Positions 1 through 11,024 of a stretch of 64,000 nt of DNA are shown here, one piece after another; positions within the stretch are counted from its first letter, which is position 1; the number at the start of each line of letters is the position of its first letter. The notes under the pieces were generated by a model. The model saw nothing but the letters and a program-made list of their open reading frames with translations. It was not told where the DNA came from and did not search any database. The stretch spans positions 83,765,049 through 83,829,048 of the forward strand of contig CM053156.1 in NCBI GenBank assembly GCA_028571685.1. The letters are read 5' to 3'. This stretch comes from Heterohyrax brucei. Lineage: Eukaryota > Chordata > Mammalia > Hyracoidea > Procaviidae. Both the position numbers and the translations under genes were made by a program.

Positions 1-79
1 TGTGGGGTGCCGTGGAGTGGATTCTGACTCATAGCAATGCTATATGACAGAGAAGAACTACCTCGTAAGATTTACTAGG
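1..79 (-). mobile_element. AfroSINE, 3' half, split by L1
   Basis: This is the 3' half of an antisense AfroSINE. It carries the conserved 'gattctgactcatagcaa' block and the polymerase-like 'gacagagaagaactacc' block of the family. It stops at the left target duplication of the L1, and the same SINE resumes at 5665. The left edge is cut by the window boundary or was already degraded. Confidence 0.8.
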
Positions 80-90
80 CTGAAATCTTT
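80..90. repeat. Left target-site duplication of the L1
   Basis: The 11 bases ctgaaatcttt recur at 5654-5664, at the far end of the L1. The last T residues merge with the poly(T) that is the L1 poly(A) tail read on the plus strand, so the true duplication is 8 to 11 bases. Confidence 0.8.
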
Positions 91-97
91 TTTTTTT

Positions 98-350
98 TAT
101 TGTGATTGAGTGAAAGTGTACAATCCACTTTAAATTCGCATGCCAGCCTATCTGCAGCTCCTACTGCTCTCCTTGCCTAGTGACAGCACACTCCTCCTTT
201 CTATTCTATACAAGTCATATCGATATTTTTTAGTTTTCTTTTTTTATCATGATTGAATGACAATGTACATTCTCATATAAATTTGCATGCTGACCTATAT
301 GTAGCTTCCACTGCTCTCTTTGCGCAGTGACAGCACACTCTTCCTCTCTT
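98..350 (-). repeat. Imperfect tandem duplication in the L1 3' UTR
   Basis: Positions 98-200 and about 243-350 are diverged copies of one segment. Each starts after a T-run with 'attgtgattgagtga' or 'atcatgattgaatga' and each contains 'agtgacagcacactc'. The period is about 145 bases. Each unit begins with a T-rich stretch, so the element effectively carries two A-rich tails in its own orientation. Confidence 0.75.
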
Positions 351-1216
351 CTCCATACTTGTCTTAACTTCCCAACAGTCTCCCATCTTCTCTCTACCCA
401 TTCCCCTTCCTCCAGTATGAAGTCAACAGGACAACCTCCCGTAGATGCCTAGAACCATAAAGTGCCCACACAATATGGCCCCTCTGTGTCACCGGGTTCA
501 ATCCACTGCTGTCCAAAAAGTTGACCTTCATTATGATTTATGGACAGGGGCAGCATCAGGGCCAGGGGCCGTGCTCCCACGGTAACCTGAAAGTCCCTAG
601 ACTATCAGTTGTGGTCTTTTAGTGGAGATCTCAGGGTGCATCCCTATTTATAATTGTGTTGCCAGTGAGATTCAACTTTGTGAGCTTCATTGTGGCTATC
701 ACTGGTCGTGGCCGGGCACCATCTGGTTCTTCCGGTCACAAGTCAATGTAGACATCCACTCACATGGGTCTCTCGTCTTCTGGATTCTCTTTCCCCCATG
801 TCATTATGGACCTTGGTGATCATCCATTCCTGCTAAGTTGGGACCATTTGCTGTACCCTCAGATGGCAGCTTAGCAGCTTTTAAGACCCCAGACGCCACT
901 CACCAATGTGGGGTGTGGAGAGTCCTCGTTAGCAAAATGCTAGCTGTGCCAATTGGACTTGATTGCCCCTGACAGCATGGTTCCTGGCCCCCTTACCCAG
1001 CTACTCTATCCTTGCAATATTGGGTTAAGATGGGAGGAGTACACAAGTTGTGTTGAAGTCCCGTTAATATTGATTTTCTTACTAATATGTGCTGTTACCC
1101 ATTTCACCCAACCAAATTTCTAACAACTGTCTAATATAAACCCTCCCCGCTCACCCTTCCACCCTCTCTACCCTTGCAGGTGTCAGAGTCTTTTCTGTTA
1201 TACATGAGTCTACTTT

Positions 1217-4200
1217 TAAGTTCTTATCATAGGGGTCTCATACAATATTTGTCCTTCTGTCACTGACTACTTTCACTCAACATAATGTCCTCCAGTTGAA
1301 ACCAGGTTAAGAGGTGTTTCCTGCTGTCATCATTGTTCTTTATCATTGCACAGTGTTCCGTTGAGTATATATACCATAGTTCACCTATCCATTCTTCTGT
1401 TGTTGGGCATCTGGGTTGATTCCTTCTTTTTGCTATTGTGGACTGTGTTGTGATGACCATTCTTGTGCATGTATCAGTTGGTGTGAATGGCCTTGATTCT
1501 GTAGGATATATTCCAAGCAGTGGAATTATGGGTCAAATGATATATCTATATCCATTATTTTAAGGTAGTGTCAGGTTGCTTTCCAAAGAGGTTGCACCAT
1601 TTTGCAATCCCACCAACAGTGTAGGAAAGTTCCAATCTCTCCACAGCCTCTCCAGCATTTGTTGTTTTGGGTTTTTTGGATCATGGCCAACATTGTTGGG
1701 GTGAGATGGTATCTCGTTGTCATTTTGATTTGAATTTCTTCAATAGCTAATGATTGTGAGCATGTCTGCATGTGTTTTTTGGCTGCCTGGATCTCCTCTT
1801 TAGAGAAGTGTCTCTCCATCTCCTTTGCCTATTGCTTAATTGGATGATTTATCTTGTTCTTATTGATACTTTGTAGTACCTTATAGATTGTGGAGCTCAT
1901 GCATCAGTCTGACAGGGAGGAGCCAAATATTTTTTCCTATTCTGTAGGTGGCCTTTTAATTCTATTAGTAAAGTCTTTGGATGAGCAAAAGTGATTGATT
2001 CTTAGTAGTTTCTATGTATCTATTTTCTCTTCTGTTGTTTGTGGTTTGTTTGACAGATTTTGAAGTCTGTCTGTGTTGTGTATTAAACCTTCCAATGTTG
2101 CTCCTATTTTTTCCTGGAAGAGCTTTATTGTTTTAGATTTGATATTTAGGTCTTTTATCCAGTTTGAGTTGGTTTTTGTACAAGGTGTAAGATATGGGTC
2201 TTGTTTTACTTTACTGCAGATGGATATCCAATTTTGCCACCACCATTTGTTGAGAGATTGTTTTTACCCCAGTTTAGTGTCTTAGGGCCTTTGTTGAATA
2301 TCAGCGTTCATAGGCAGATGATGTCATATCTGGAATCTGGATTCTGTTCCACTGATCGATCTGTCTGTTTTTGTACCAGTATGAGGCTGTTTTGACTACT
2401 GGGGCAGTGTAATAGGTTCTAAGGTCGGGTAATTAGAGGCCTCCCAGCATGTTCTTCTTCTTTAGTAATGCTTTACTTATCCGGGGCTTCTTCCCTTTCC
2501 AGACAAAGTTGGTAATTTGTTCCTCTATCTCATTAAAAAATGTCACTGGAACTTGTATTTGGATAGTATTATGTAAGTAGATTGCTTTGGGTAAAATAGA
2601 CATTTTCACAATGTTAAGTCTTCCTATCCATGAGCAGGGTAGGTTTCTCCATTTATGTAAGTCTCTCTTAGTTTCCTGCAGTAAGCGTTTGTAGTTCTCT
2701 TTGTAAAGATCTGTTATTTCTCTGGTTAGATTAATTCCTAGGTACTTTATCTTCTTAGAGGCTATAGTAAATGATATTGACTTGGTGATTGCTTCCTTAA
2801 TAATCTTGTTGTTGGTATAAAGGAATTCTACTGATTTACTTATGTTTATCTTGTATCCTGAGACTTTGCTGAACTCTTCGATCAGTTTGAGTAGTTTCTT
2901 TATGGATTCTTGGGAATTCTCTGCATATACAAGCATATCATCTGCAAATAGGGAGATTTTTAGTTCTTCTTTGCTGATGCAGATTCCCTTTATTCTTTGG
3001 TCTTGTCTAATTGCTCTGGCTAGAACTTCTAGTACAATGTGGAATAGGAGAGGTGAGAGTGGGCATCCTTGTCTAGTTCCTGTTCTCAAGGGAAGCTGTT
3101 CCAATCTCTCTCCATTCAGGATGACTTAGGCAGTTGGCTTTGTATAAATAGCCCTTATTGCATTGAGGAATTTGCCATCTATCCCTATTTTGCTGAGAGT
3201 TTTTAGCACGAATGGGTGTTAGACTGTGTCAAATGCCTTTTCTGCATCAATAGACAAGATCAGGTGATTCTTGTCCTTTCTGGTGTTTATGTGGTTGATC
3301 ACATTAATTGCTTTTCTGATGATGAACCAGCCTTGCATCCCTGGTATGAATCCAACTTGGTCATGATGGATTATTTTTTGATATGTTGTTGTGTTCTATT
3401 GGCAAGAATGTTGTTGACGATTTCTGCATCTAGATTCATGAGTGATACCAGTCTGTAGTTCTCCTTTTTGGTTGGGTCTTTCCCTGGTTTTGGTATGAGG
3501 GTTATGCCAGCTTCATAGAATGAACTGGGGAGTATTCCATCCCTTTCTATACTGTGAAATAGTCTCAGTAGTATTGGAGATAATTCTTCTCTAAAAGCTT
3601 GGTGGAATTCTGCAGTAAAGCCATCTGGGCCCGCGCTTTTGTTTGGTTGGCAGTTTGTTGATGACTTTTTCAATCTCTTCCTTTGTGATGGGTTTATTAA
3701 GTTGTTCTGTTTCACCTTGTGATAATTTGGGAATTTGTCCTTTTCCTTTAGGTTTTCAAATTTGTTAGAATGCAATCTTTCATAGTATTCTACCATGATA
3801 TTTAGATTTCTGCTGGATCTGTTGTGACAATTCCCCTCTCATTTCTTACTTGGGTTATTTTTTTCCTTTCCTGTTTTTCTTTAGTAAGTTTAGCCAATGG
3901 TTTGTCCACTTTGTTGATCTTTCCAAAAAACCAACTTTTGGTCTTTTCAATTTTTTCAACTGTTCTTCTATTCTCTAACTCATTTAGGTCTGCTCTGATC
4001 TTTATGATCTGTTTTCTTCTGGTGCCTGAGAGGTTACTCTGTTTTTTTCTCTCTACTTGTTCGAGCTGTAAGGTTACTTCTTTGATCTGATTTCTTTCTT
4101 CCTTCCAGATGTGTGCATTTATGGAGATAAACTGACCTCTGAGGACTGCTTTGGCTGGGTCCCATAGGTTCTGGTAGGAAGTGTTTTCGTTCTCGTTGGA

Positions 4201-5024
4201 ATCCATAAATTTCTTTACTTCATCCTTGATTTCTTCTATAACTCATGGTTTTTTGAGCAAGGTATTGTTCAGTTTCCATGAGTTCCACTTTCTATCTACG
4301 TTTTTTCTGCCATTGACTTTTATTTTTATGGCTTTCTGATCTGAGAAGATGCTTTGCATTAATTCAATGTTATGGATTTTGTTAAGAATTGCTTTATGTC
4401 CTAATACACGGTCTATTCTGGAGACTGTTCCATGTGCACTGGAGAAGTAGGTGTAGTTGTCCGCTGATAGATAGAAAGTTCTGTATATGTCGATGAGTTC
4501 TAGTTGGTTAATTGTGGCAATAAGGTCCTATGTGTCTTTACTGAGCTTTTTTCTAGATGATCTGTCCAATATTAAGAGTGGAGTGTTGAAGTCTCCTGCT
4601 ATTATTGTGGAGTGATCTATCTCCTTTATGAGTGTAGTCAATGTTTCTTTGATGTATTTATGTGCTGTAATATTAGGTGCATAAATATTTAGTATTGTTA
4701 AGTCCTGCTTGTGTATTTAACCTTTCAACAATAAATAGTGTCCATCCTCGTCCAGATGGTGGATTTTACATTAAAATCAATTTTATATGAGATTAGAATT
4801 GTCACGCCTGCTCTTCTTTGTTCATTGTTAGCTTTATATATATTCTTCCATCCTTTGATTTTCAGTTTGTTCATATCTTTAAGTCTAAGATGAGTTTCTT
4901 GTAGGCAACATATAGATGGGTCATGTCTTTTGATCAAAGACGTCACTTGATGTCTCTTTACTGGAGCATTCAGTCCATTCACATTCAGCGTAATTACTGA
5001 TAGGTATGTGTTCAGTGCTGCCAT
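1217..5024 (-). pseudogene. L1 ORF2 (endonuclease-reverse transcriptase), inactivated
   Basis: The start fits the methionine at 5024, which opens MAALNTYLSVITLNVNGLNA, the usual N-terminus of the L1 endonuclease; LQETHL follows. Reverse transcriptase pieces lie at 3796-3371 (containing PNKSAGPDGFTAEFHQAF) and 3104-2433 (containing [11 protein letters not shown], then the catalytic FADD at 2948-2937). The C-terminal piece at 1460-1260 contains EEWIGELWYIYSTEHCAMIK. About 1,270 codons are spanned, the normal ORF2 length. The pieces sit in different reading frames and are separated by stops, so several frameshifts and nonsense changes have killed the gene. Catalytic FADD is still intact, which suggests moderate age. 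Confidence 0.92.
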
Positions 5025-5394
5025 TGTGATATGTTTTAGCTGATGTTTTCTCTGTTGCTCATATTAATCTGGTCTGCAACCTTCTTCTTTGCTAGTTGAT
5101 TTTTCACCTTTTTCAGGGTTGGTTTTGTGGTTGAGACTCCTGTGTTACATTTCTTGATATGGTACGTTGCTTCTTTATTGTGCTTTACGGCTGCGCCTAT
5201 GATCCCGCTTACTAAACTATATATAAACCCAATTTTGATTGCTACCAGTCTTGTCACCTTCCTCTCCATCTGGAAGGACTATAACAACTGTAGTACATCC
5301 CTCTTTTTAATATGATGATATAATAGTTTACATGACATGCTCACTAGATCATTTCTTTCACTATTATAGCTTTGGTAGTGTTTGGAGCCTTCCC

Positions 5395-5550
5395 TAACTG
5401 AGTAGGATTCTGGATAACGTGTCTTTCTGAAATACAAAGTTAGTGGTTTTGTTCTTCCAATCCAAGAGATTCTTCCAGTATTTCTTGTAGCTTTGATTTG
5501 GTTTTTATGAAATTTTTTGAGTTTCTGTTTATCTGCAAATGTCTTTATCC
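5395..5550 (-). pseudogene. Possible 3' remnant of L1 ORF1
   Basis: Read on the minus strand, this stretch encodes a peptide beginning FADKQKLKKF. That resembles the usual C-terminal ORF1 block of the type 'DKQKLREF', where the RNA-binding ORF1p ends. It is truncated upstream by the junction at about 5555. The region between it and ORF2 (5025-5395) is an AT-rich inter-ORF spacer with no recognisable domain. Confidence 0.4.
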
Positions 5551-5554
5551 CTCA

Positions 5555-5653
5555 TGTCGTTGTTGTCCTTGATGATCATCTTTTCCACCTGAGTTGGGAC
5601 CATTTAATGTACCTCAGATGGCAGATTGCTAGCTTTTAAGACCCCAGACAAGT
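5555..5653 (-). mobile_element. Second copy of an L1 3' UTR segment at the L1 5' end
   Basis: This segment matches 3' UTR positions about 796-896 in the same orientation. Shared blocks include 'agttgggaccattt', 'cagatggcag' and 'cttttaagaccccagac'. It lies inside the target duplications, so it arrived with the L1 and was not flanking DNA. Confidence 0.75.
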
Positions 5654-5664
5654 CTGAAATCTTT

Positions 5665-5772
5665 ATGGAAGCAGAACTCCAGATCTTTTCTCCCTCAGAG
5701 CTGCTGGTTGAATTTGAACCACTGATCTTTTGGTTAATAGCTGAGCACTTAACCATTGCACCTTCAGGGCTC
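5665..5772 (-). mobile_element. AfroSINE, 5' half, split by L1
   Basis: This is the continuation of the SINE that begins at position 1. It carries the antisense tRNA-like head, with 'gaaccactgatcttttggtta' split by one base from family consensus, and 'cttaaccattgca'. Removing the L1 and one target duplication restores a normal SINE layout. Confidence 0.85.
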
Positions 5773-5779
5773 TTTCTTG

Positions 5780-5956
5780 ACACATAAAACCCCCAAAACC
5801 AAACCCATTTCAATAGACTCCATTCTGGCTTACAGTTACCCTATATGACAGAGCAGAACCACCGTATAGTGTTTCCAAGGAGCGGATGATGGATTCAAAT
5901 TGCTGACCTTCTGGTTAGCAGCCAAACATTTAAGCATTACACCACCAGGGTCTCTC
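5780..5956 (-). mobile_element. AfroSINE copy
   Basis: The copy is full length, from 'aaaaccaaacccatt' (antisense 3' tail) to 'caccaccagggtctc' (antisense 5' head). The internal 'gttagcagcc' box is intact. Confidence 0.85.
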
Positions 5957-6481
5957 TTGGAGCACAAAGCCCTGGAATCTTCATTATAAAAAGAACCCAA
6001 ATGACATATCATGTACATTAAATTGTGCCCATTCTCTTGGAAGTACAAAATGAGGTAGGCATCAGGGTTGAATGGGTAGAACAAGGTTTTGTACACATGC
6101 AGACTTTCTCTGATATTTCTATCAAAAAATTAAGTTAGTGGTTGGTTGGATTTCAGTCCACAATGACTCAGATCCTTTTATACAGAGTTCTCTTCTCCTT
6201 AAATGAAGGTTGTAGGTTTCATCCCAAATATAACTGTCCATGAGAGAAAAGTGCAAAGACTGTGGCAGTGTGTGTGACCCAGAGACTAAATTCCCTCCAC
6301 ATAGCTGAATCCTTCTGATATTTTGGAGACCAGCAGGATGTGGAGTCAGAAGGCTGTTTTCAGCAGCACTTCTCTTCTCATCCCTTCTTTACGTGGTCCT
6401 CAGCCCTACCATTTACAGAAGGGATTAGAAATACAATCCTCAAGTTGGCTTGCAGCTATTAAGCGAGACTCTAGGCAAACA

Positions 6482-6633
6482 GGAAACCCTGGTGGCATAG
6501 TGGTTAAGTACTATATCTGCTAACCAAAAGGTCATCAGTTCAAGTCTGCCAGGTGCTCTTTGGAAACACTGTTGGATTACTCTTTCTTATAGGGTCTCTA
6601 TGAATTGGAATCAGCTTGACGGCAGTGGATTTC
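6482..6633 (+). mobile_element. AfroSINE copy
   Basis: A near full-length sense copy: 'ccctggtggcatagtggtta' opens the tRNA-like head, and 'gctaaccaaaaggtc' and 'tatagggtctctatgaa' follow in the usual order. Confidence 0.9.
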
Positions 6634-6748
6634 ATGGTAATGTCCTTTTATGTTTCTTTATTTGAGCAACAAATTGAGTGACTCCGGCATATTGAAAACA
6701 CAAACACTCTCATGACTGTGCACACACAGAGCTAAAAAGAAAAAAAAA

Positions 6749-6903
6749 ATTATTGCTGTTGAGTCAATTCCAACTCGTAGCAAACCTGTAAGATAGAGTT
6801 GAACTGTCCCACAGAGTTTCCAAGGAGTGCCTGCTGGATTCAAACTGTCAACCTTTTGGTTAGCAGATGTGGTACTTAACTACTACGCCACCAAGGTTTC
6901 CAA
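6749..6903 (-). mobile_element. AfroSINE copy
   Basis: Full-length antisense copy. It starts after an A-run at 6737-6748 and ends at 'ccaccaaggtttcc'. Confidence 0.88.
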
Positions 6904-6922
6904 AAGAAAAAACACTGTACAT

Positions 6923-6974
6923 TATATATATATATATATATATGTATGTATATATAATACACACACACATATAG
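6923..6974. repeat. (TA)n and (CA)n microsatellite
   Basis: Alternating TA, then TATG and CA dinucleotides between two SINEs. Such tracts often grow from SINE A-rich tails. Confidence 0.9.
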
Positions 6975-6989
6975 TAAATACGGGAGAAA

Positions 6990-7144
6990 CAAATCCACTG
7001 TTCTCCAGTCAATTCCAACTCATAGAGACTCTATAGGACAGAGTAGAATTGCCCTACAGAGTTTCCAAGGAACATCTGAAGGATTCCAACGGCTAATCTT
7101 TTGTTTACTTGCTGAGCTCTTAATCACTGTTCCACCAGGGTTCC
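6990..7144 (-). mobile_element. AfroSINE copy
   Basis: Antisense copy from 'cagtcaattccaactcatag' to 'gttccaccagggttcc'. Its left boundary abuts the TA/CA tract. Confidence 0.87.
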
Positions 7145-7888
7145 ATAATATGTACTGTAGATGTGTATAATTATATTAAATGCATATATTTATAATATGT
7201 ACTTAATATATATACTTATGCAGAATTAAAAAGACTTCGTATTATTAGAATCAACTCAATGGCATGAGTTTAAATAGATACATATGCATGTCTACATGTG
7301 TGTATATATATCTACATATACCCCTCACATTTTATCCAGTTATTCTACAGGGGCCCAGGGGGTAAAAAAGAAGTGGCTTCTGCAGTGGCACTGAGAGGTA
7401 GAATGCTTTTCTTTGTCCCTAACTATTAGAGACACTAATGGTTGTCTTCTCCTGACACAGAGGATAAAATGCCCTTTGCTCTTGCTTAATTAAAAACCAA
7501 ATTTGTTTTTTTAAATCACTAAATTAACATAGCAAGTGAAGTTAAATTAAACCTGTGCTACATAATTAAGAGAAAAAACAAGCTTCCCAGCATTTCTCTG
7601 CAGTTAATGAAAGGTTACACGAACAGTCGGGACCCCTGTCTATTGTAAAGGAGTGAGCGGAGCTCAGGTGAATCCTACGTCCCAGGAGGCCTCTCATACG
7701 TCCTTCAGAGTGGGCACTGTCGAAGTTGGGCTGTCCAGCAAACCTGAATATAGATAAAGCTCTTGCTAGGTTCTGTTAAATAGCAGATGCCTAGTGTGGG
7801 ACGAGAGAAGTAAGAGTTAGCGGAATGTGTCCATCACAGCTATTATGTAGTAGATGCATGATGCGTATTGTCTCATTGGCTCCTTGAA
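7145..7888. other. No gene; AT-rich spacer
   Basis: It holds a short SINE 3'-end relic near 7242-7275 and TA/TG-rich runs near 7270-7325. The rest (7330-7888) shows no recognisable repeat or coding signal. Confidence 0.6.
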
Positions 7889-8150
7889 AATGAAGATGGC
7901 AAGTCTTCGTCTCACATGCTTTGGACACTTGATCAGGAGGGAACAGTTCCTGGAGAAGACATCGTGCTTGGTAGAGCAGAGGGTCAGCAACAAAGAGAAA
8001 GAGTCTCAGCAAGATAGGTTAGCACTGGCTGCAATAATGTGCTTAGACGTAGCAAGTGTCATGAGGCCGGCGTCTGATTGGGCAGTGTCCAGTCCTGTGG
8101 CATGGAGCCTCTGTGAGTCCTAGCTCACTCAATGGCACCTAACTACTTCA
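7889..8150 (+). mobile_element. RTE LINE 3' end
   Basis: It matches the RTE C-terminal coding region and tail: 'ctttggacacttgatcagga', 'cagttcctggagaag', then the end 'aatggcacctaacta'. The same order occurs in the RTE copies at 40215 and 53520. The 5' part is missing. Confidence 0.82.
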
Positions 8151-8171
8151 TTTACTTTCATCACTGCCCTC

Positions 8172-8328
8172 CTAAACCCACTGCCATCGAGTCAGTTCCA
8201 ACTCATGGCAACCCAATAGGACACAGTAGAACTGCCAGTCGAGTTTCCAAGGAGTGCCTAGTGAATTGGAACTACCGGCCTTTTGGCTAGCAGCAGCAGC
8301 TGTTCACCACTACACCACCATGGTTTCC
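8172..8328 (-). mobile_element. AfroSINE copy
   Basis: Full-length antisense copy. A small GCA triplet expansion (cagcagcagc) sits in the usual 'tagcagcc' position. Confidence 0.9.
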
Positions 8329-8339
8329 ATTGCCCTTCT

Positions 8340-8512
8340 AAACCAAAAAACCAAACCCACTGCCTTAGAGTTGATTCTGACTCACAGTGATGCTATGTGA
8401 CAGAGTAAAACTGCCCCACCGAGTTTTCAAGGAACACCTGGTGGATTTGAACTGTCGACCTTTTGGTTAGCTTAACTTTTTGGTAGCACTTAACCACGAC
8501 ATCACCAAGGAG
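8340..8512 (-). mobile_element. AfroSINE copy
   Basis: Full-length antisense copy, separated from the previous SINE by only 11 bases, as if it inserted at the flank or tail of the earlier one. Confidence 0.9.
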
Positions 8513-8514
8513 GT

Positions 8515-8610
8515 ATAATTATCTCCTCGACAATATTAAAATCTGGGCACAAGGAGGTTAAGCTACTTGTCCAAGATCATAAAGCTGGAAAGTAGCAGAG
8601 AACATGCCAT
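8515..8610 (-). mobile_element. MIR relic
   Basis: The blocks 'acaaggaggttaagctactt' and 'gtccaagatcataaagctgg' resemble the antisense MIR core. MIR is an ancient mammalian SINE. Divergence is high. Confidence 0.5.
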
Positions 8611-8763
8611 CCAGGGCCCTGGTTCCAGAAAGATCAGATCTTTCTCTGTCCCCTCGGAGGCTTCAAATCCAAGCCCGTGACCAGGCTCGATAATGTGTTG
8701 AGGCCAGTCCTTTCTCAGTGGTCTCACCTTAAACCACTCTACCATTCACTTTTTACATTCTAA

Positions 8764-8880
8764 GAGATCCAAAAACTGTGACCTGTGGATTAAATTCAGC
8801 TCTTTGCTTGCCTTTGTAAATAAAGTTTTATTGGAATACAACCCAACATCCCCATTTGTTTACAGATTATCCATCACTGC
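8764..8880 (+). mobile_element. Old hAT DNA-transposon fragment
   Basis: The block 'tttgtaaataaagttttatt' followed by 'ggaatacaacccaac' and 'catttgtttaca' is typical of a common old mammalian hAT element. A second fragment of the same family lies at 44240. No terminal inverted repeat survives here. Confidence 0.6.
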
Positions 8881-9068
8881 TTTTTGGCCAAGTTGAGTTC
8901 CAGTTCCTGGTGACCTTATGTGTTATAGAGGGAAACTGCTCCACAAGGTTTTCTTAGCTGTATCTTTATGGAAGGAGATCACCAGGCCTTTCTTCCAAGG
9001 CACCTGTGGGTAGACTCGAACCTGTTGGTTAGCAGCTGGGGCACATTAACTGCATTACCCAGGGCTGC
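8877..9068 (-). mobile_element. AfroSINE, long form
   Basis: Antisense copy of the longer subtype, with 'gctgtatctttatggaagga' between the 3' block and the tRNA-like head. Confidence 0.85.
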
Positions 9069-9125
9069 TTCTCTGTCCCTAGGTTAGATCAGTGCTTTTT
9101 TCCTGTCTGAGTGACCTTACCTGTT

Positions 9126-9330
9126 GGAGTCCTGGTGGCATCATGGCTAAGCTCCCGGCTGCTGACCAAAAGATCAATAGCTCAACCTGCCAACCACGTA
9201 ATGGAAGAAATATATTGCAGTCTGCTTCCAAAAAGATTACAGCATTGGAATCTGTATGAGGCAGTTCAACTCTGTCCTATAGTGTCGCTATGAGCCAGAA
9301 TCACCTTGAAGGCAACAGGTTTGGTTTTTA
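9126..9330 (+). mobile_element. AfroSINE, long form
   Basis: Sense copy from 'gagtcctggtggcatcatgg' to 'aacaggtttggttttt'. It includes the extra 'gtctgcttccaaaaagatta' segment of the long subtype. Confidence 0.9.
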
Positions 9331-9518
9331 GTTTCACCTTTCCCGTGTTCTTCCTGTGAGTGACTCTTGCTCTTCTTGCAGGCCTAAGTTCAAAGATCAT
9401 TCCCTGAAGGGCCTTCCCTCGTCATCCCAGCTATACTGTCCATGTTTCATCCCCTCACGACACCTGTCCTCCTTTGTCATATGGGTTTAATTACTTGCTT
9501 TTCGTGTTGCCAACTGTA

Positions 9519-9612
9519 GAACGAAGCTCCTGTGGGTAGAGATCAGCCTGTCTATTCACCCTGGCATATGTGGGGCCCAGCACACCACCTGCCACAGAGT
9601 AGGATCTTTCCT
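9519..9612 (+). mobile_element. Possible L2 LINE 3' fragment
   Basis: The arrangement 'gggtagagatcagcctgtct', then 'cccagcacaccacctgccac' and 'agagtagga' resembles the ancient L2 3' end. This rests on similarity of layout only. Confidence 0.35.
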
Positions 9613-9696
9613 ATGGAAGGAGCATTCTAGAAGGAAATTGGTAGAATAAGATTCACTGGGTATAGGTAGTCTCACTTATTCCCAAAAAGCACTCCT

Positions 9697-9850
9697 CAAA
9701 AACCATTGCTGCCCAGTTGCTTCTGACTTACAACAACCCTATATGACTGAGGAGCACAACCCCACAGGGTTTCTGAAGAGCAGCTGGTGAATTCAAACTG
9801 TTGACCTTTTGGTTAGCCGTGCAGTTCTTAACCACCATGAAGCTAGGCTT
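9697..9850 (-). mobile_element. AfroSINE copy
   Basis: Antisense copy from 'aaaaaccattgctgcccagt' to 'aaccaccatgaagctaggct'. The head is slightly damaged at its 5' end. Confidence 0.87.
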
Positions 9851-9922
9851 CCCAGAAGGATTCATTACTGTTTAAAATGAGAAATTGTCTTCTCAGGACC
9901 ACCATCAGAAATAGATACTGAA

Positions 9923-10115
9923 GTGTTGTTGTCATTGGGTGCAGCTGAGTCAATTCCAACTCATAGTGACCTCATGTGACAACACAGAGCCCTCAAGAGT
10001 CTCCTAGACTGCAACCTTTATGGGAACAAAGGGCCAAGCCTTTTTCCTGCTGAGTCCCTGATGGGTTTGAACTGCTGGCCTTTCTCAGTTAGCAGCCAAG
10101 CACTTAACTCTAGGG
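9923..10115 (-). mobile_element. AfroSINE, long form
   Basis: Antisense copy starting with the tail remnant 'gttgttgtcattgggtgcag'. The middle reads 'ctagactgcaacctttatgg', diagnostic of the long subtype. Confidence 0.87.
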
Positions 10116-10735
10116 CTGAGATACCAAACTAGATAAAGGTAAGAAGATATTTAAAGATGTAGAAACAGACACGTGGATGAGCTGTAGCTCAAAGAAATGA
10201 AGTTACTTGCCTGGTTCCAGTAAGGACAGTTGATGCCTAGGACCAGATTGCGTTATGTCAAAAGTTAGCTTATTATTAGAATCCTAGACTGTGTTTTCCT
10301 ACAGCTTCAATATCATGCCTGGTGGTTAAAATCCAGAGCAACCCTCAGTGTCTACTTAATTAAGAAAAATCTACAAATCTTCACAGTGTGGGAAAAGGCA
10401 CATATTGAGGTTTCTAACTTTCCTCATCTGGGCTGGAAAGTGGGCACCACAGGCATTTTGAAAATAGGTCAAAAGCATCTTATCTTGGTCATCCTTTCTC
10501 ACCTGGCTTTGTGTGCCTCTCACTTCCTAATGAGAACCTTCCAGGCTCCCAGTAATGTATGATTTCACTTAACAGACAGGAACTCAAAGAATTTTATGTA
10601 ATGAAGTAATTAAAGTAAGTAGACATCTAATTGTGGTAGACAATGCCCCCTGAAAAGGTCCAGTAAAAGGAATGCAATGGCCACAAAACACCACACAGCA
10701 CAGTGGCTTTTACTCATATCTACATATGTGTGTGG

Positions 10736-10775
<40 letters not shown>

Positions 10776-10984
10776 AGCCTTTGGTCTGTATTTTAACATA
10801 GATGTCACATGTGTATTTAGTTCTGTTTCAGTATTTCAGCTCAGCAACATATGTTGCAAACTTAAATGTCACCATTAAATGGCTGTATAATATTCCTTAA
10901 TGCTGCTTCATAGTGCTAGCTGTTTGTGATTGGCAGAAAACCTCAAGATTGGTACCTTGAACACACCCAGGTGCTCTGCAGAAG
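10116..10984. other. No gene; mostly unassigned sequence
   Basis: Apart from the TG repeat at 10737-10770 I recognise nothing. Base composition is ordinary and no long open frame is present. Confidence 0.55.
10737..10770. repeat. (TG)n microsatellite
   Basis: About 16 uninterrupted TG dinucleotides. The length suggests it is polymorphic. Confidence 0.95.
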
Positions 10985-11024
10985 AAAGTCCTTGTGTTCT
11001 GCTTCTGTAAAGTTACAGCTGTGA

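Larger units (their letters stand above)
91..5653 (-). mobile_element. L1 LINE, 5'-truncated, antisense
   Basis: The element runs from its poly(A) tail (poly(T) at about 88-98) through a 3' UTR (about 99-1215), a full-span but broken ORF2 (about 1217-5024), an inter-ORF spacer and a possible last part of ORF1 (to about 5550). It ends with an odd 100-base segment at 5555-5653 that repeats its own 3' UTR. L1 ORF2 normally encodes an endonuclease and reverse transcriptase that copy L1 RNA into nicked chromosomal DNA. Target duplications at both ends show one integration event. Most of ORF1 and the 5' UTR promoter are absent, so the copy cannot be autonomous. Confidence 0.92.

Noticed and set aside
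622..819. 65-codon open frame near the window start
   Set aside because: It lies on the opposite strand of the L1 3' UTR and is not conserved coding sequence of L1.
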